Source: Halarchaeum rubridurum (GTDB lineage Archaea; Halobacteriota; Halobacteria; Halobacteriales; Halobacteriaceae). Taken from it: a stretch of DNA of 64,000 nt. Positions 28,618-36,858 of this stretch are shown here, piece by piece. The stretch's first letter is position 1. Each line of letters begins with the position of its first letter. The translations under genes were made by a program, and so were the position numbers. The notes beneath the pieces are model-generated. The model was not told the DNA's origin. It searched no databases and saw only the letters and a list, made by a program, of their open reading frames with translations. Location: positions 29,100 to 93,099 of the forward strand of contig NZ_BMOO01000006.1 in the NCBI RefSeq assembly GCF_014647115.1. Direction: 5' to 3'.

Positions 28618-28923
28618 TTATGCGAGATATACGTGGAGCTTGCTGCCAGAATCAGGATGATTTATTGAGTCGAGGAAATCGCTCGTATTACTCCTAATAG
28701 AGTCTTTTGTTTCCACCATTCCACCATGAATTCTATCTGTTTCTGAGGGGGTGTCTACCGTTCTAATCTCGTGCTGATGATCTTTGTTGGGGGTCTTGTA
28801 GACCTTTGCAACGTCTTTTCCTTGGCTTGTCCGAACTTCCGCAAGCAGTTTCGCCACATCACTTACATTGACATCTGCCACTGAAAACCTAGCGGTGGTG
28901 AGTGCACTTTCTATATTCAGCAC
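28618..28923 (-). CDS. Hypothetical small protein
   Basis: A 101-aa frame from GTG 28923 with moderate GC and no recognised domain. No ATG serves as a start. It is convergent with the drmMII gene, 87 bp away. In that gap a GGCTCTGTTGAT sequence (near 28534) resembles haloarchaeal IS ends. It may not be a real gene. Confidence 0.35.
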   Translation of the reverse strand: MLNIESALTTARFSVADVNVSDVAKLLAEVRTSQGKDVAKVYKTPNKDHQHEIRTVDTPSETDRIHGGMVETKDSIRSNTSDFLDSINHPDSGSKLHVYLA

Positions 28924-29145
28924 GCCCCCAGAGTTATATCAGCGATTGAGAGTTTCAACAGAGCGTTAGATAACTTATCGGATTATATTGCCGTATTTTT
29001 CCGATTAAACTGGCCAACCAAGAGTCTCGAGAAGTATACAAGGCACGATATTTCAAATACGCCACCTTATATATTAAATCCAGAAGTGACGTGACTCATG
29101 GTCTTGTTTGCTCGGTTTTCGCGAATTTCAGTAGTGCCTGCTTCG

Positions 29146-30534
29146 CTATCGGCTCCGATTATGATGTGGGCAGAGAACCCGGGCATTTTCGAGAATAGTC
29201 TGTCCGCCTTGAGAATGCTCCTCGATGTGATCAGCGTCCCAATTGCTCCACGAGACTTTCGCCTCCTCCTCGGTTTTCCCCTCCTCTAAGCACATCTCAC
29301 AGATACGGTCACTCTCGATGAAGAGCTTAATTCGCTGTGCTCGAGAGAATGCTCGTTGGCTGTCCGTCTCTTGAATATTCGGTTCCGCCTCCCAGAACGC
29401 GTTTTCGAGGATGTAATGCCGCTTATTGACCGCTCCCCGGTTCTGCTGCCGAGCCTCCTTGAACTGGAGCATCTCACTGTCGTCTGGGTCCTCGACTTCG
29501 AACCGCTTGAACCAGCTTTCAGTGAACTCCCGAACTTCATCGTAGTTGTTTCGCCCGAAGTTATAGTCTCCAAACTCTAACTCACGGATAAGCGAGTATA
29601 GGCTGAGGATGAAATACTCCTTGTTCAAGAACTCTATTTCGTCGTTTGAGTTTTTGAGATCGGTGTCGCGGTACAGTTCTGTGAGCAGATCTAGCATCTG
29701 CTGGACACGCTGGATCTCGTCGCGTTGTTTGAACTCTTCTAAGTCCTCGTGAACGCTAAGCCCCTCACGTGTACAGTCGAATAATTTAGTGACTTCTTTG
29801 CCGGTGACCTTTGTTGGGCCTTCATCAATCTCAATTAGGATGAAACGAGCGAGGAGTGAAAGCTGCTGGAGCCGGTCGTTATTCCGTGCAAGGAGGGTAA
29901 AGAACTCATGGCGATTCGGGTTGTTGTCGCGGCTCTCGTAATTTTTTCGGTCGAAACTGATATCGTCTGCCATCCGGACGATGAAGTTCCGAACAGGGCT
30001 GTAGGTCTTACTGTGGTTCTTCTCAATGTTAGTCAGGTGCTCCCCCTGCTGGAGTCGCCAGAAGACCTTGGTTGCTAATTCTTGGTGCTGTTTATCATCG
30101 GGGTCATCGATCCCTCTCAGTTTGATGACTTTAAGTGAACATTGGGAGTCGATATACTCCCGGACGTCCTCACTGAGTTCCGAGTATTGCTTCCCTGCGA
30201 TCTCGTGATCCGGATTGAGTTCGCGGAGTTCTGGGCTATCTGGGAGTGCAAACTCATCCTCGAAGAACTCTTGAATCGCGGTGATTCGTTGTTGGCCGTC
30301 GACGACTTCGAGACGGAGGTCGTTACCGTTGAGGACGACTTGTCGGAGGACAACAGGTGGGACGTAGAGTTGGCGAACAAAGCTGTCGATTAGCTCCTTT
30401 TTCTTCCCAGTATCCCAGACGGTTTTTCGCTGGTAGGGTGGTCGCTTAACGAAGTACTCACCATCGTTGTGGAACTTGCTGATGTCCCAGTCTTCGTCGT
30501 TCGCATTAAGTGGGTCATTGACGTAGATAGCCAT
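29146..30534 (-). CDS. DUF262 and HNH nuclease protein (GmrSD/SspE-like)
   Basis: A 462-aa protein. The N-terminal DUF262 domain has PPYQRKTVWD near residue 33 and the EVVDGQQRITAIQEF motif near 75; DGQQR is the conserved nucleotide-binding or nuclease motif of DUF262. The C-terminus is an HNH fold: CEMCLEEGK, DADHIEEHSQGG and LCPHHNRSR. DUF262 plus HNH proteins act in type IV restriction of modified DNA and related defence. It stands alone, just right of the DISARM-like locus, in lower-GC DNA. The start is ATG 30534. The gap 30535-30845 to the next gene shows no gene. Confidence 0.82.
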   Translation of the reverse strand: MAIYVNDPLNANDEDWDISKFHNDGEYFVKRPPYQRKTVWDTGKKKELIDSFVRQLYVPPVVLRQVVLNGNDLRLEVVDGQQRITAIQEFFEDEFALPDSPELRELNPDHEIAGKQYSELSEDVREYIDSQCSLKVIKLRGIDDPDDKQHQELATKVFWRLQQGEHLTNIEKNHSKTYSPVRNFIVRMADDISFDRKNYESRDNNPNRHEFFTLLARNNDRLQQLSLLARFILIEIDEGPTKVTGKEVTKLFDCTREGLSVHEDLEEFKQRDEIQRVQQMLDLLTELYRDTDLKNSNDEIEFLNKEYFILSLYSLIRELEFGDYNFGRNNYDEVREFTESWFKRFEVEDPDDSEMLQFKEARQQNRGAVNKRHYILENAFWEAEPNIQETDSQRAFSRAQRIKLFIESDRICEMCLEEGKTEEEAKVSWSNWDADHIEEHSQGGQTILENARVLCPHHNRSR

Positions 30535-30845
30535 AGTATTCCAGTATAGACACTACCATCATAATAGTCCGGTTGTCACGACGTCGAATTGAGGTAGACT
30601 CACAGTCCACCAGACGGCGAAGGTCTGCAGGAGGATTCTCGCTGAGACGGTTCTCGATGAACCAACTAAGCCTCGACTAGTGTGACTATGCTCTTTGCCT
30701 GCCAGGCTGTCGACGTTCCGTGGAGCATGTCGAGCCTGGTGAGTAGGGTGAACAACCTTTGCCTCACTACAACTGGTTCCATATCCAACTCGTAGTAGAG
30801 AAACACTAGCGAAGGTGGCTAGACTATATTGTCCTCCCTTTGTTT

Positions 30846-31925
30846 TTAGAACCCAGAAAATAAAGAGTCGGATTCAGGTTGTGTATTCTCCCAATCCATC
30901 GTAGACTTCAACACAAGTGGCTTCCCTGATGAGCCACCGCCCGTGACAGATTTCGGGATGATTTTCGCAACCCCGTCCAATATTTCTGATCCGGTGTCTG
31001 AAGCTTTATTGGTCTGATCCTCAGCGAATTCGTACCCCTCGTAATCAGAAATATCAAAGGTTGGACGGTCGCTGGTGAGTGACTCAGCATCAGATTGGAC
31101 CGCAGTAAATTGTGGTTCTTCTCTGAAACCGTTCACTTGGGTGGTAATCCACTTTGCTTTCTCGGTGGTGATAATATCGTCAAACAGGGCCTCACGGAGC
31201 TCCCAGTGGACTTCACTCATGAAGAACGCGACGAAGCGGTCACCTCCGTAGCGCCCAAGACGAAATAGGGTCCCACTACGGGCGAAGAAGAGCTTATGCG
31301 TTCCTTTCCACGCGAGCTTGAATGGCGCACCAACCCACATCAGACCCGCTTCAAGACAGAGACAGCCGATGCTTAGCACAAACTCGATGTATTTCATTCG
31401 CTGCCCCTTCGATAGGCCATCGACGAACTCAGTGGAACTCCTAACCGCAGTCGCGAACGCCTCCGCCTTCTTGAGAACATTGTTCACGCTCCCAATGAGC
31501 GGCGCGTAGTGCACTACGATGTCGGCGCGCTTTCCGACTGAATTTAGCAAGCTTTCATCGATCACCCCAGCCAGATCTCGCTCATGCAGTACTTCGACAA
31601 GCCGACTGAACGACCGGAGATCTGAACGCGCAGCTGAAGCCCCCTCTACGACTGCTGCGATATCCGCTGCCGAATACTGGTTAAGTGCGTCGGACGCGGA
31701 TTGCTCCAATTCATGAATCTCCTTCGCGGCGTTCCATGCTTCTTTTTGCCGTCCTTTTGGCTTTTCCAGATAACCAACCGACGCAGGGACCTTACCTACA
31801 TCAAACTGGTAGCTATCGCTGGCTCTCTGCTCTGCCGTCACTGCTGAAGAAGCAAGTAGCGGTGTCATTACTGCTCCACCGGCTCCCTTTATCAATGTCC
31901 GCCGCCGAATGGATTCAGATTGCAA
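30846..31925 (-). CDS. Tat-signal hypothetical protein, TTG start
   Basis: A 359-aa protein. The start must be TTG 31925, because no in-frame ATG lies between an upstream stop and the signal peptide. The N-terminus SIRRRTLIKGAGGAVMTPLL is a twin-arginine signal, so the protein is probably exported. Residues 180-215 are hydrophobic (FVLSIGCLCLEAGLMWVGAPF) and may enter the membrane. No enzyme motif is seen. It lies between a nuclease gene and a gene fragment; role unknown. Confidence 0.65.
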   Translation of the reverse strand: MQSESIRRRTLIKGAGGAVMTPLLASSAVTAEQRASDSYQFDVGKVPASVGYLEKPKGRQKEAWNAAKEIHELEQSASDALNQYSAADIAAVVEGASAARSDLRSFSRLVEVLHERDLAGVIDESLLNSVGKRADIVVHYAPLIGSVNNVLKKAEAFATAVRSSTEFVDGLSKGQRMKYIEFVLSIGCLCLEAGLMWVGAPFKLAWKGTHKLFFARSGTLFRLGRYGGDRFVAFFMSEVHWELREALFDDIITTEKAKWITTQVNGFREEPQFTAVQSDAESLTSDRPTFDISDYEGYEFAEDQTNKASDTGSEILDGVAKIIPKSVTGGGSSGKPLVLKSTMDWENTQPESDSLFSGF

Positions 31926-32008
31926 TAGAGATATGGATGATGTGTCGGAGTATATTCTTTATCCCTGATCGTCGAAGACTCTACCAAAGTAACGCTGCTT
32001 CCAGAGGG

Positions 32009-32220
32009 GTAGGTCTGCGCTATCTATGGAGTCACCGAGCGGTTCACGCTGAAGACGAAGTACTTCTACGACGAGGAGAATCTCGAAGCGTTCCGCGAGG
32101 AGTACGCCGCGATGCCGCTTCACGAGAAGGCGATGGAGAACAAGTGGCTGGCCGGGGGAAGCGTTGTCGCGACGCTGCTGCTCGTCGTCGGACTACTCGT
32201 GATCGGCGGCATCATCTAAC
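32009..32220 (+). pseudogene. 3' fragment of a membrane-protein gene
   Basis: From an in-frame stop at 32003 to TAA 32218-32220 the frame reads GVTERFTLKTKYFYDEEN... and ends in a transmembrane helix (VVATLLLVVGLLVIGGII). Codon use is typical of a haloarchaeal gene and GC is higher than in the flanking DNA. There is no start codon, so this is a 5'-truncated remnant. Parent family not recognised. Confidence 0.6.
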
Positions 32221-32255
32221 CCGTCGCAATTTTCCGCCAGACTGCGGGGTTGGTG

Positions 32256-33206
32256 TTACGAGACACCGTACTGCTCTTTGAGCGCCATATATTCGTCCTT
32301 CTTTGGGAGGATGACTGGCAGATCATCTGTTCTGTCGAAGTCGCCCTGAAGTGGCCGATACAACGCTTTCACAGTGGGTTCCAAGTCGTACCACTGTGCG
32401 GTCTCGACGAGTGTCTCCTGATCGATATCCCCCGCCTCGATCAGCAGCATCGAATAGCTGACCCGCCGAGATCCGCTATCCAGAAGGAGTGTATGGCACA
32501 CGACTTCAGCAGCCGTTAGCTCCTCACCTGGAGCATACCAGAACGGAGGCTCGCCGGCGAGGAAAAACTGTAGACCATACGCTGCAAACCGACCCAGTCC
32601 AGTCATCTCCCAGTCCGGAGCTGCTTTGAGTGCGTCCGTATCCTCAGTGGTCTGTACGCGGACGAGGGATCGGTTCGGATCGCACCACGCGATCGTGGCG
32701 CTGGGGGCGATTTCCCGGGCTCGTGCTCGATGTTCGTGTTCTACGGCGGCCTGAGCGAACGCCAACAGGGGCGAGACTTCGTCACGGAGGGCGTACTTCG
32801 AATCGGATTGGGAGAGTAGTGCTCGGTGCTTGAGCGGCGATAACGCGCTATGGACACCTTGTCGAGTGATTCCGAGCCGGTCTGCGATATCAGCAATGTG
32901 TCGTGGTCTATCGAGATACCAACACACGCGGAGTGTGGCTGGGGAGAGCAGTTCCGTCCAGTCCACGTGGCTGAACTCCGACTGCAGCGTTCGATACGCT
33001 TCGGTAACTCGATGTTCCGCGATGCGGACACGACGCTGATTGCTGGACCCACGGGTTTCTGTGAGCAATCCCCCTGCGAGCAATTCGTCGAGTACGTCGT
33101 ACAGATGGTCACGTGAATATCCGGTTTCGGCCGCGAGTTCCGCCGGTGTTGCTTCACGGCCGGTACTCAGCGCGTCAAGCACCGCGAGTCCGGCCTTCGA
33201 AATCAT
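32256..33206 (-). CDS. Winged-helix transcriptional regulator
   Basis: A 316-aa protein from ATG 33206 (MISKAGLAVLDALS). It has two winged-helix segments: residues 1-65 (TPAELAAETGYSRDHLYDVLDELLAGG) and about 95-140 (HIADIADRLGITRQGVHSALSPL). The C-terminal 170 residues match no domain I recognise and may bind a ligand or a partner. A TATA box centred 24 bp upstream implies a leaderless transcript. It could be an IS-linked or element-linked regulator; targets unknown. Confidence 0.75.
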   Translation of the reverse strand: MISKAGLAVLDALSTGREATPAELAAETGYSRDHLYDVLDELLAGGLLTETRGSSNQRRVRIAEHRVTEAYRTLQSEFSHVDWTELLSPATLRVCWYLDRPRHIADIADRLGITRQGVHSALSPLKHRALLSQSDSKYALRDEVSPLLAFAQAAVEHEHRARAREIAPSATIAWCDPNRSLVRVQTTEDTDALKAAPDWEMTGLGRFAAYGLQFFLAGEPPFWYAPGEELTAAEVVCHTLLLDSGSRRVSYSMLLIEAGDIDQETLVETAQWYDLEPTVKALYRPLQGDFDRTDDLPVILPKKDEYMALKEQYGVS

Positions 33207-33223
33207 CTGGGTCTTTCTAAACC

Positions 33224-33237
33224 CTAAGTATATAAAT
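33224..33237 (-). promoter_or_regulatory. TATA box of the winged-helix regulator
   Basis: On the minus strand ATTTATATACTTAG is centred 24 bp upstream of ATG 33206, the standard archaeal spacing for a leaderless mRNA. Confidence 0.7.
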
Positions 33238-33535
33238 ACGATTTGGGATTTTACTTGACGACTGCTTCGTCCCGGACCAGTTCTGCGAGCGCGTCCTCGA
33301 GCGACCCGTGGAACTGCCAACTCGCCTGCTCGAAGGCCTCGTCGGTCGGGCCGTCCCAGCGAGGGAACGCGGAGTGACCGCTCACTTTGACTGTCCACTC
33401 GGTCGGCTCGTCGAACGGGTTCTCCGTCGGGAGTTCCACGACGGAGAGGTACTCCTCGTCGCCGTGGATGCCATCGGCCGGATTCTCGATGCCGTGTCCG
33501 AGCAGGAACAGCGGCTGGTCGAGGTGCTCCATATT

Positions 33536-34964
33536 CGGTAGTTCCCATCAAGTCAGGGGATAGTCACAACTGATGAGGTTAGATTCTCGGGAAGCGTCTG
33601 GATGGGTGTTGTGAAATCGCTATACCATCCAGACACTGTTCTTACGGCCTCTGACCTTGAAACCTTAGCGGAGGATCTCCTCTCAGAGATACCGATCCCC
33701 GGAGTCGAAGGCTGCGGCTTCGACTCCGGGATCATCCGTCGAACACTCCTGCAAGCCGCTGTCGATCAGAAATCCATCAAGGCTGTCACCGACACCACTC
33801 GTGGAACCTACTCCGACGATTACACCCTCAAACAACTGCACACCGTTCCAGCAGACGACCTCGAACCCGCTGTCAACGACATCTTCGCTCAACAGGCGGC
33901 GATGATCCTCGGCCCCGGCCCGAGGATCATCTGCCTCGACTTCGTCGATATCCACTACCACGGTTGTCCACACGCTGACGCTAGCGAACTCTGTCACACG
34001 AAACCCCGCGATGGCACCAGCAAGTGCCATCGCTACCTCGCTGGATTCGTCCTCTGCCGGGCGAAACCACTTGTCGTTGCAGTCACTCCCGTCCGTGGTG
34101 ATGAATCGAAAAGCGACGCGGTCGAGCGACTGCTCGACCACGTCGCGGCCCTCCCGTTCACCGTGGCTGGACTTCTCGCCTACCGCGGCTTCTACAACGG
34201 CGCATCAATCGAGCGACTGGATGCCCTGGCACCAGTCGCTCTTCCGATCGTCCGCCGTGGGAAGCAGATGGCCGAGAAACTGGACACGACCGTCTCTTAC
34301 TGGACAGAGTACGTGATGTACAAGGGAAGCGAGCGGGAACTGCGCTTCCCGCTCGCGGTCTGTGTCTCCTACCAACAAGGCAACCGAGGGAAACACGGGT
34401 TGCTCGTGCGGGCCTACGTGGCGTGCGATCTGACTGATCGCACGCCGAAGGAAGTCGAAGCTCTCTACCAGAAACGCTCAGCCATCGAGACAGCCTTCCG
34501 GACGATGCGTGAAGCGCGTGCGCGGACAAGTACAACCGATCCAGCCGTTCGGTTGTTGTTCATCCTCGTGAGCTTCCTGCTACGGAACCTCTGGGTGATT
34601 GTCCGATGGGGCGTGCTCGCCACGCCGCGACGCGGCGGGCGAGCACTACCCGTCTGGTTCCGCTTCGAGGTGTTCCGGGAGTGGGTTGATCACGCTCTTG
34701 ACGACACCTTGAGCCGGAAGTGGGAAGCACCAACCAACGGTGTCGGAATCCCGGCGATCTACAGCGCGCTGGACGCGGGCTGAAGCTGCCCGCGTCCAGC
34801 GGCAGCCCTGTACATGAGCGACAGCTTCGCCTCTTGTCTGGGCTGACGGCGCTCTCACTGGCGTGAGACCGCCGTCTTTGTTCGACTCGATGAATCGGTC
34901 GCTCTGATCTCGTTCATATCCGTCCAAAAATCGAGTCAGCAATCAGGAACGATGGGAACTACCG
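33536..34964 (+). mobile_element. ISH3-type insertion sequence
   Basis: Perfect 14-bp inverted ends, CGGTAGTTCCCATC at 33536-33549 and GATGGGAACTACCG at 34951-34964, bound 1429 bp. The 5-bp target duplication ATATT is at 33531-33535 and 34965-34969. One transposase gene fills most of the element. Both ends and the transposase are intact, so it may still be active. Confidence 0.9.
33602..34783 (+). CDS. ISH3-type transposase
   Basis: A 393-aa transposase. The DDE residues are likely D in CLDFVDIHYHG, D or nearby in the LLAYRGFYNGASIE block, and E in QKRSAIETAFR. The C-terminal LATPRRGGRALPVWF is typical of ISH3-type transposases. The frame is complete and sits inside well-defined inverted ends. 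Confidence 0.88.
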   Translation: MGVVKSLYHPDTVLTASDLETLAEDLLSEIPIPGVEGCGFDSGIIRRTLLQAAVDQKSIKAVTDTTRGTYSDDYTLKQLHTVPADDLEPAVNDIFAQQAAMILGPGPRIICLDFVDIHYHGCPHADASELCHTKPRDGTSKCHRYLAGFVLCRAKPLVVAVTPVRGDESKSDAVERLLDHVAALPFTVAGLLAYRGFYNGASIERLDALAPVALPIVRRGKQMAEKLDTTVSYWTEYVMYKGSERELRFPLAVCVSYQQGNRGKHGLLVRAYVACDLTDRTPKEVEALYQKRSAIETAFRTMREARARTSTTDPAVRLLFILVSFLLRNLWVIVRWGVLATPRRGGRALPVWFRFEVFREWVDHALDDTLSRKWEAPTNGVGIPAIYSALDAG

Positions 34965-35060
34965 ATATTGCCCGGCGTCGCCATCCGTTTCATCAGGCTG
35001 TTCGACTCGTTGGACGAATCGGAGTTGACTCCGTGTCGACATCGGTACTCGCCGGCGCGT

Positions 35061-35092
35061 GTGCGCCGGCACCCATCGCCGGCGCAGGAACA
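35061..35092 (-). promoter_or_regulatory. Hairpin leader motif, GC-rich variant, upstream of the ISH3-split gene
   Basis: The plus strand has GTGCGCCGGC, ACCCATC, GCCGGCGC, then GGAACAAC. Its first 25 bp are identical to 36498-36522. On the coding strand this reads GTTGTTCC then a GCCGGCG...GGGTGCCGGCGC hairpin, the same layout as the other copies. It lies 68 bp before ATG 34993. Confidence 0.5.
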
Positions 35093-35124
35093 ACACCACA
35101 CAGTCGTAGCGGGATTGCTATCCA

Positions 35125-35259
35125 CTACGCGAGATGTGACACCTCGTCTGGTTCCACCATGTCGTCGAATTCACCACGCTCAACTGGCTCCCAGTCCTCA
35201 CCCGGCTCTGGACTCCACCAGTCGACCTTGTAGGCGCCCGGTGCGCCGAGGATCTTCAC
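35125..35259 (-). CDS. 44-aa conserved-looking small protein
   Basis: Starts at GTG 35259, overlapping the stop of the upstream gene by the GTGA junction. The acidic product includes KILGAPGAYKVDWWSPEPG. The overlap suggests translational coupling with the DUF7567-type gene. No known domain. Confidence 0.55.
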   Translation of the reverse strand: MKILGAPGAYKVDWWSPEPGEDWEPVERGEFDDMVEPDEVSHLA

Positions 35260-35519
35260 GCGCGCAGACCCATAGGCAGGTCGCGACGTAGCTTCTCGTC
35301 GACGTGGAGGTTCCAGGTTGTGGTTGTATCGAAGCAGGCGAGCACGGCCTCCTCGTAGCCGCGTCTCTCTCGGGATTCTTGGATTTCGACCTGGGTGTTA
35401 CAGTTCTTGCAGAACACCCCCTCGAAGGGGATGTGAGTGAAAACCTCCTGCCCGCAGACGGGACACCAGAGGAACTCGAACAGCGCCTCACTGTGTCGGT
35501 CAAGTATTTCGAGGGTCAT
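35256..35519 (-). CDS. DUF7567-type zinc-ribbon protein
   Basis: An 87-aa protein from ATG 35519 (MTLEILDRHSEALFEF). It has a zinc ribbon with CPVCG and CKNC (residues 15-35). The family name is from memory. Upstream lies a weaker version of the hairpin motif (coding strand GTTTTTCGGCCGGGC near 35560-35578). It belongs to a run of small plasmid-type genes on the minus strand. Confidence 0.65.
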   Translation of the reverse strand: MTLEILDRHSEALFEFLWCPVCGQEVFTHIPFEGVFCKNCNTQVEIQESRERRGYEEAVLACFDTTTTWNLHVDEKLRRDLPMGLRA

Positions 35520-35584
35520 TGGTTGACTCACCCGGTCGTACCGGGCCACCACCTCGTGCCCGGCCGAAAAACAGCGCCCACCGC

Positions 35585-35953
35585 TCACTCACCTTTCGGC
35601 GCCGTAGACGATGCGAGAGGGGGCTTCGTACCCACAGTCGGGGCAGTCGTACCACCGCTGGACTTTCGCCCCGCTGACGCCTTCTCGCCGACGCGAACGT
35701 CGTCGTTCGGACACTCCGGGCAGCTGAGGTCCGGTGCGGGCCGCTCCCGGAGTTCGTCACGGAATGACGTCGCGTCCTTCGTCTTGTATCCCCGCGACCA
35801 GATCGGGTAGCCGTCAACGAGGATTGCCCCGCGCCACTTATACCGGTAGGAGTCCGGCGCTCGATGCAGGACGGCACGCGCACCGGTCTCGGTGTTCCGA
35901 TACGCAAGCGTCGGCGAGCGGCTCTCGCGTCGCCAGTTGGTGATGTGGGGCAT
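35585..35953 (-). pseudogene. Frameshifted zinc-ribbon gene (DUF7568-type)
   Basis: Starts MPHITNWRRESRSP at 35953. The first Cys pair CPECPNDDVRVGEKASAG is in frame. The second half of the ribbon, VQRWYDCPDCGYEAPSRIVY, is in another frame and ends at 35589. One indel near 35660 separates them. As written the product has only half of its zinc ribbon. A sequencing error is the alternative. A 5' fragment of a homologue (MPRITNWRRES) recurs at 59182-59218. Confidence 0.6.
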
Positions 35954-35956
35954 TAT

Positions 35957-36448
35957 TCAGAAGTGGACGTCAGCGGGTACGATCCAGAGCTCTTCACTCT
36001 CCTCGAGGAGTCGGTCCAACTGTCCACGGTGGCGAATGCCGGTTCCGTGTTCGGTGTACAGGAAGATCGTCGGGCCGTCGTACGCACCGACCTGGTGGAA
36101 GGCGTGGCGGGCGAGGTCCTCGTCGCGCATGATCTCTTCGTCGGAGAGCTCGTCGATGGCCTCTTTCACCCGATCGAGATTCCGCTCGAATTCCTCCTTC
36201 GTCGCCTCCCAGCCACGCTCGAGGAGATCCTGGCCGTCACCAGAATCGACGGGGGCTGCAGTCGACAACTCCCCCCATCGTGCCTTCCCCGCAACGGACG
36301 TGTCCTCTTCATCGAACGTGACGTAGTAGTCGAAGACCGCGCCGGCGTGTGGGTCCGCGCCAACCAGGCGGTCGAACACCGTCTTTCCGGTGGCCAGGGC
36401 GTCGTCGTGCGTCGATGCCTCTACGAGTGCGTATATCACCATATGCAT
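35957..36448 (-). CDS. DUF7995-type haloarchaeal protein
   Basis: A 163-aa acidic protein from ATG 36448 (MHMVIYALVEA). It ends LWIVPADVHF, a C-terminus that also occurs in the chimeric frame at 59219-59350. The family name is from memory; function unknown. The stop is 3 bp before the start of the frameshifted zinc-ribbon gene. A strong copy of the hairpin motif lies 50 bp upstream. Confidence 0.7.
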   Translation of the reverse strand: MHMVIYALVEASTHDDALATGKTVFDRLVGADPHAGAVFDYYVTFDEEDTSVAGKARWGELSTAAPVDSGDGQDLLERGWEATKEEFERNLDRVKEAIDELSDEEIMRDEDLARHAFHQVGAYDGPTIFLYTEHGTGIRHRGQLDRLLEESEELWIVPADVHF

Positions 36449-36497
36449 CTTGAACACCTCGAAACGCCGACGAACCGGGTTTCGTTGCTCGCTCCAA

Positions 36498-36528
36498 GTG
36501 CGCCGGCACCCATCGCCGGCGCTCGAAA
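36498..36528 (-). promoter_or_regulatory. Hairpin leader motif upstream of the DUF7995-type gene
   Basis: The first 25 bp are identical to 35061-35085. The coding strand has GTTTTTCGAGCGCCGGCGAT then GGGTGCCGGCGCAC. The perfect GCGCCGGC/GCCGGCGC arms could form a strong hairpin. It lies 50 bp before ATG 36448. Confidence 0.55.
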
Positions 36529-36552
36529 AACTCTCCTCGTGACGGCGGATTC

Positions 36553-36810
36553 TCAGGATTCGTCCGCTCGTTCGACAGTGATGGTCAGGTCGCCCGACGC
36601 GTAGTCTGCCTCGAAGTCGACCGCGAATGCGTCCGACTCGTAGGCGGCGTGGTAGGCGCGGTGGCGTTCGAGCGAGCCAGTCGCCTTGAAGTGGAAGAAT
36701 GCGGCCGCCGTGTAGGGCTTGCTCTGTGTCTCGACCTGCGACTCGACGGATGCGGGGAGCGCGATTTGGGGCGTCTCCGTGTCGATACTCGCAGCGAACT
36801 GCCGGATCGA
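36553..36810 (-). pseudogene. 5'-truncated gene fragment
   Basis: A frame ending in a stop at 36553-36555 codes for SIRQFAASIDTETPQ... through FFHFKATGSLERHRAY to GDLTITVERADES. Codon use is haloarchaeal. The upstream in-frame codon is a stop and no start exists, so the 5' end has been lost, probably during insertion of the DNA that carries the next gene at 36859. Family not recognised. Confidence 0.55.
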
Positions 36811-36858
36811 GTTTAATAATCCTCAACTATATTGTTGTCAAGTGAATAGCCAGAACTG

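Larger units (their letters stand above)
33251..34993 (-). pseudogene. Small haloarchaeal gene split near its start by an ISH3-type element
   Basis: The 3' part (33535 down to 33251) codes for a 93-aa acidic protein starting MEHLDQPLFLLGHGI. Removing the element at 33536-34964 and one ATATT duplication joins it in frame to MKRMATPGN, which starts at ATG 34993. The restored protein of about 102 aa begins MKRMATPGNMEHLDQPLF. The duplication overlaps the internal ATG codon, so translation from that ATG remains possible, but the gene is cut from its own upstream hairpin motif at 35061-35092. Function unknown. Confidence 0.65.

Noticed and set aside
35061..36522. Identical 25-bp repeats as a CRISPR remnant
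   Set aside because: Only two copies occur 1.4 kb apart, each upstream of a gene and with internal dyad symmetry like the other leader motifs.
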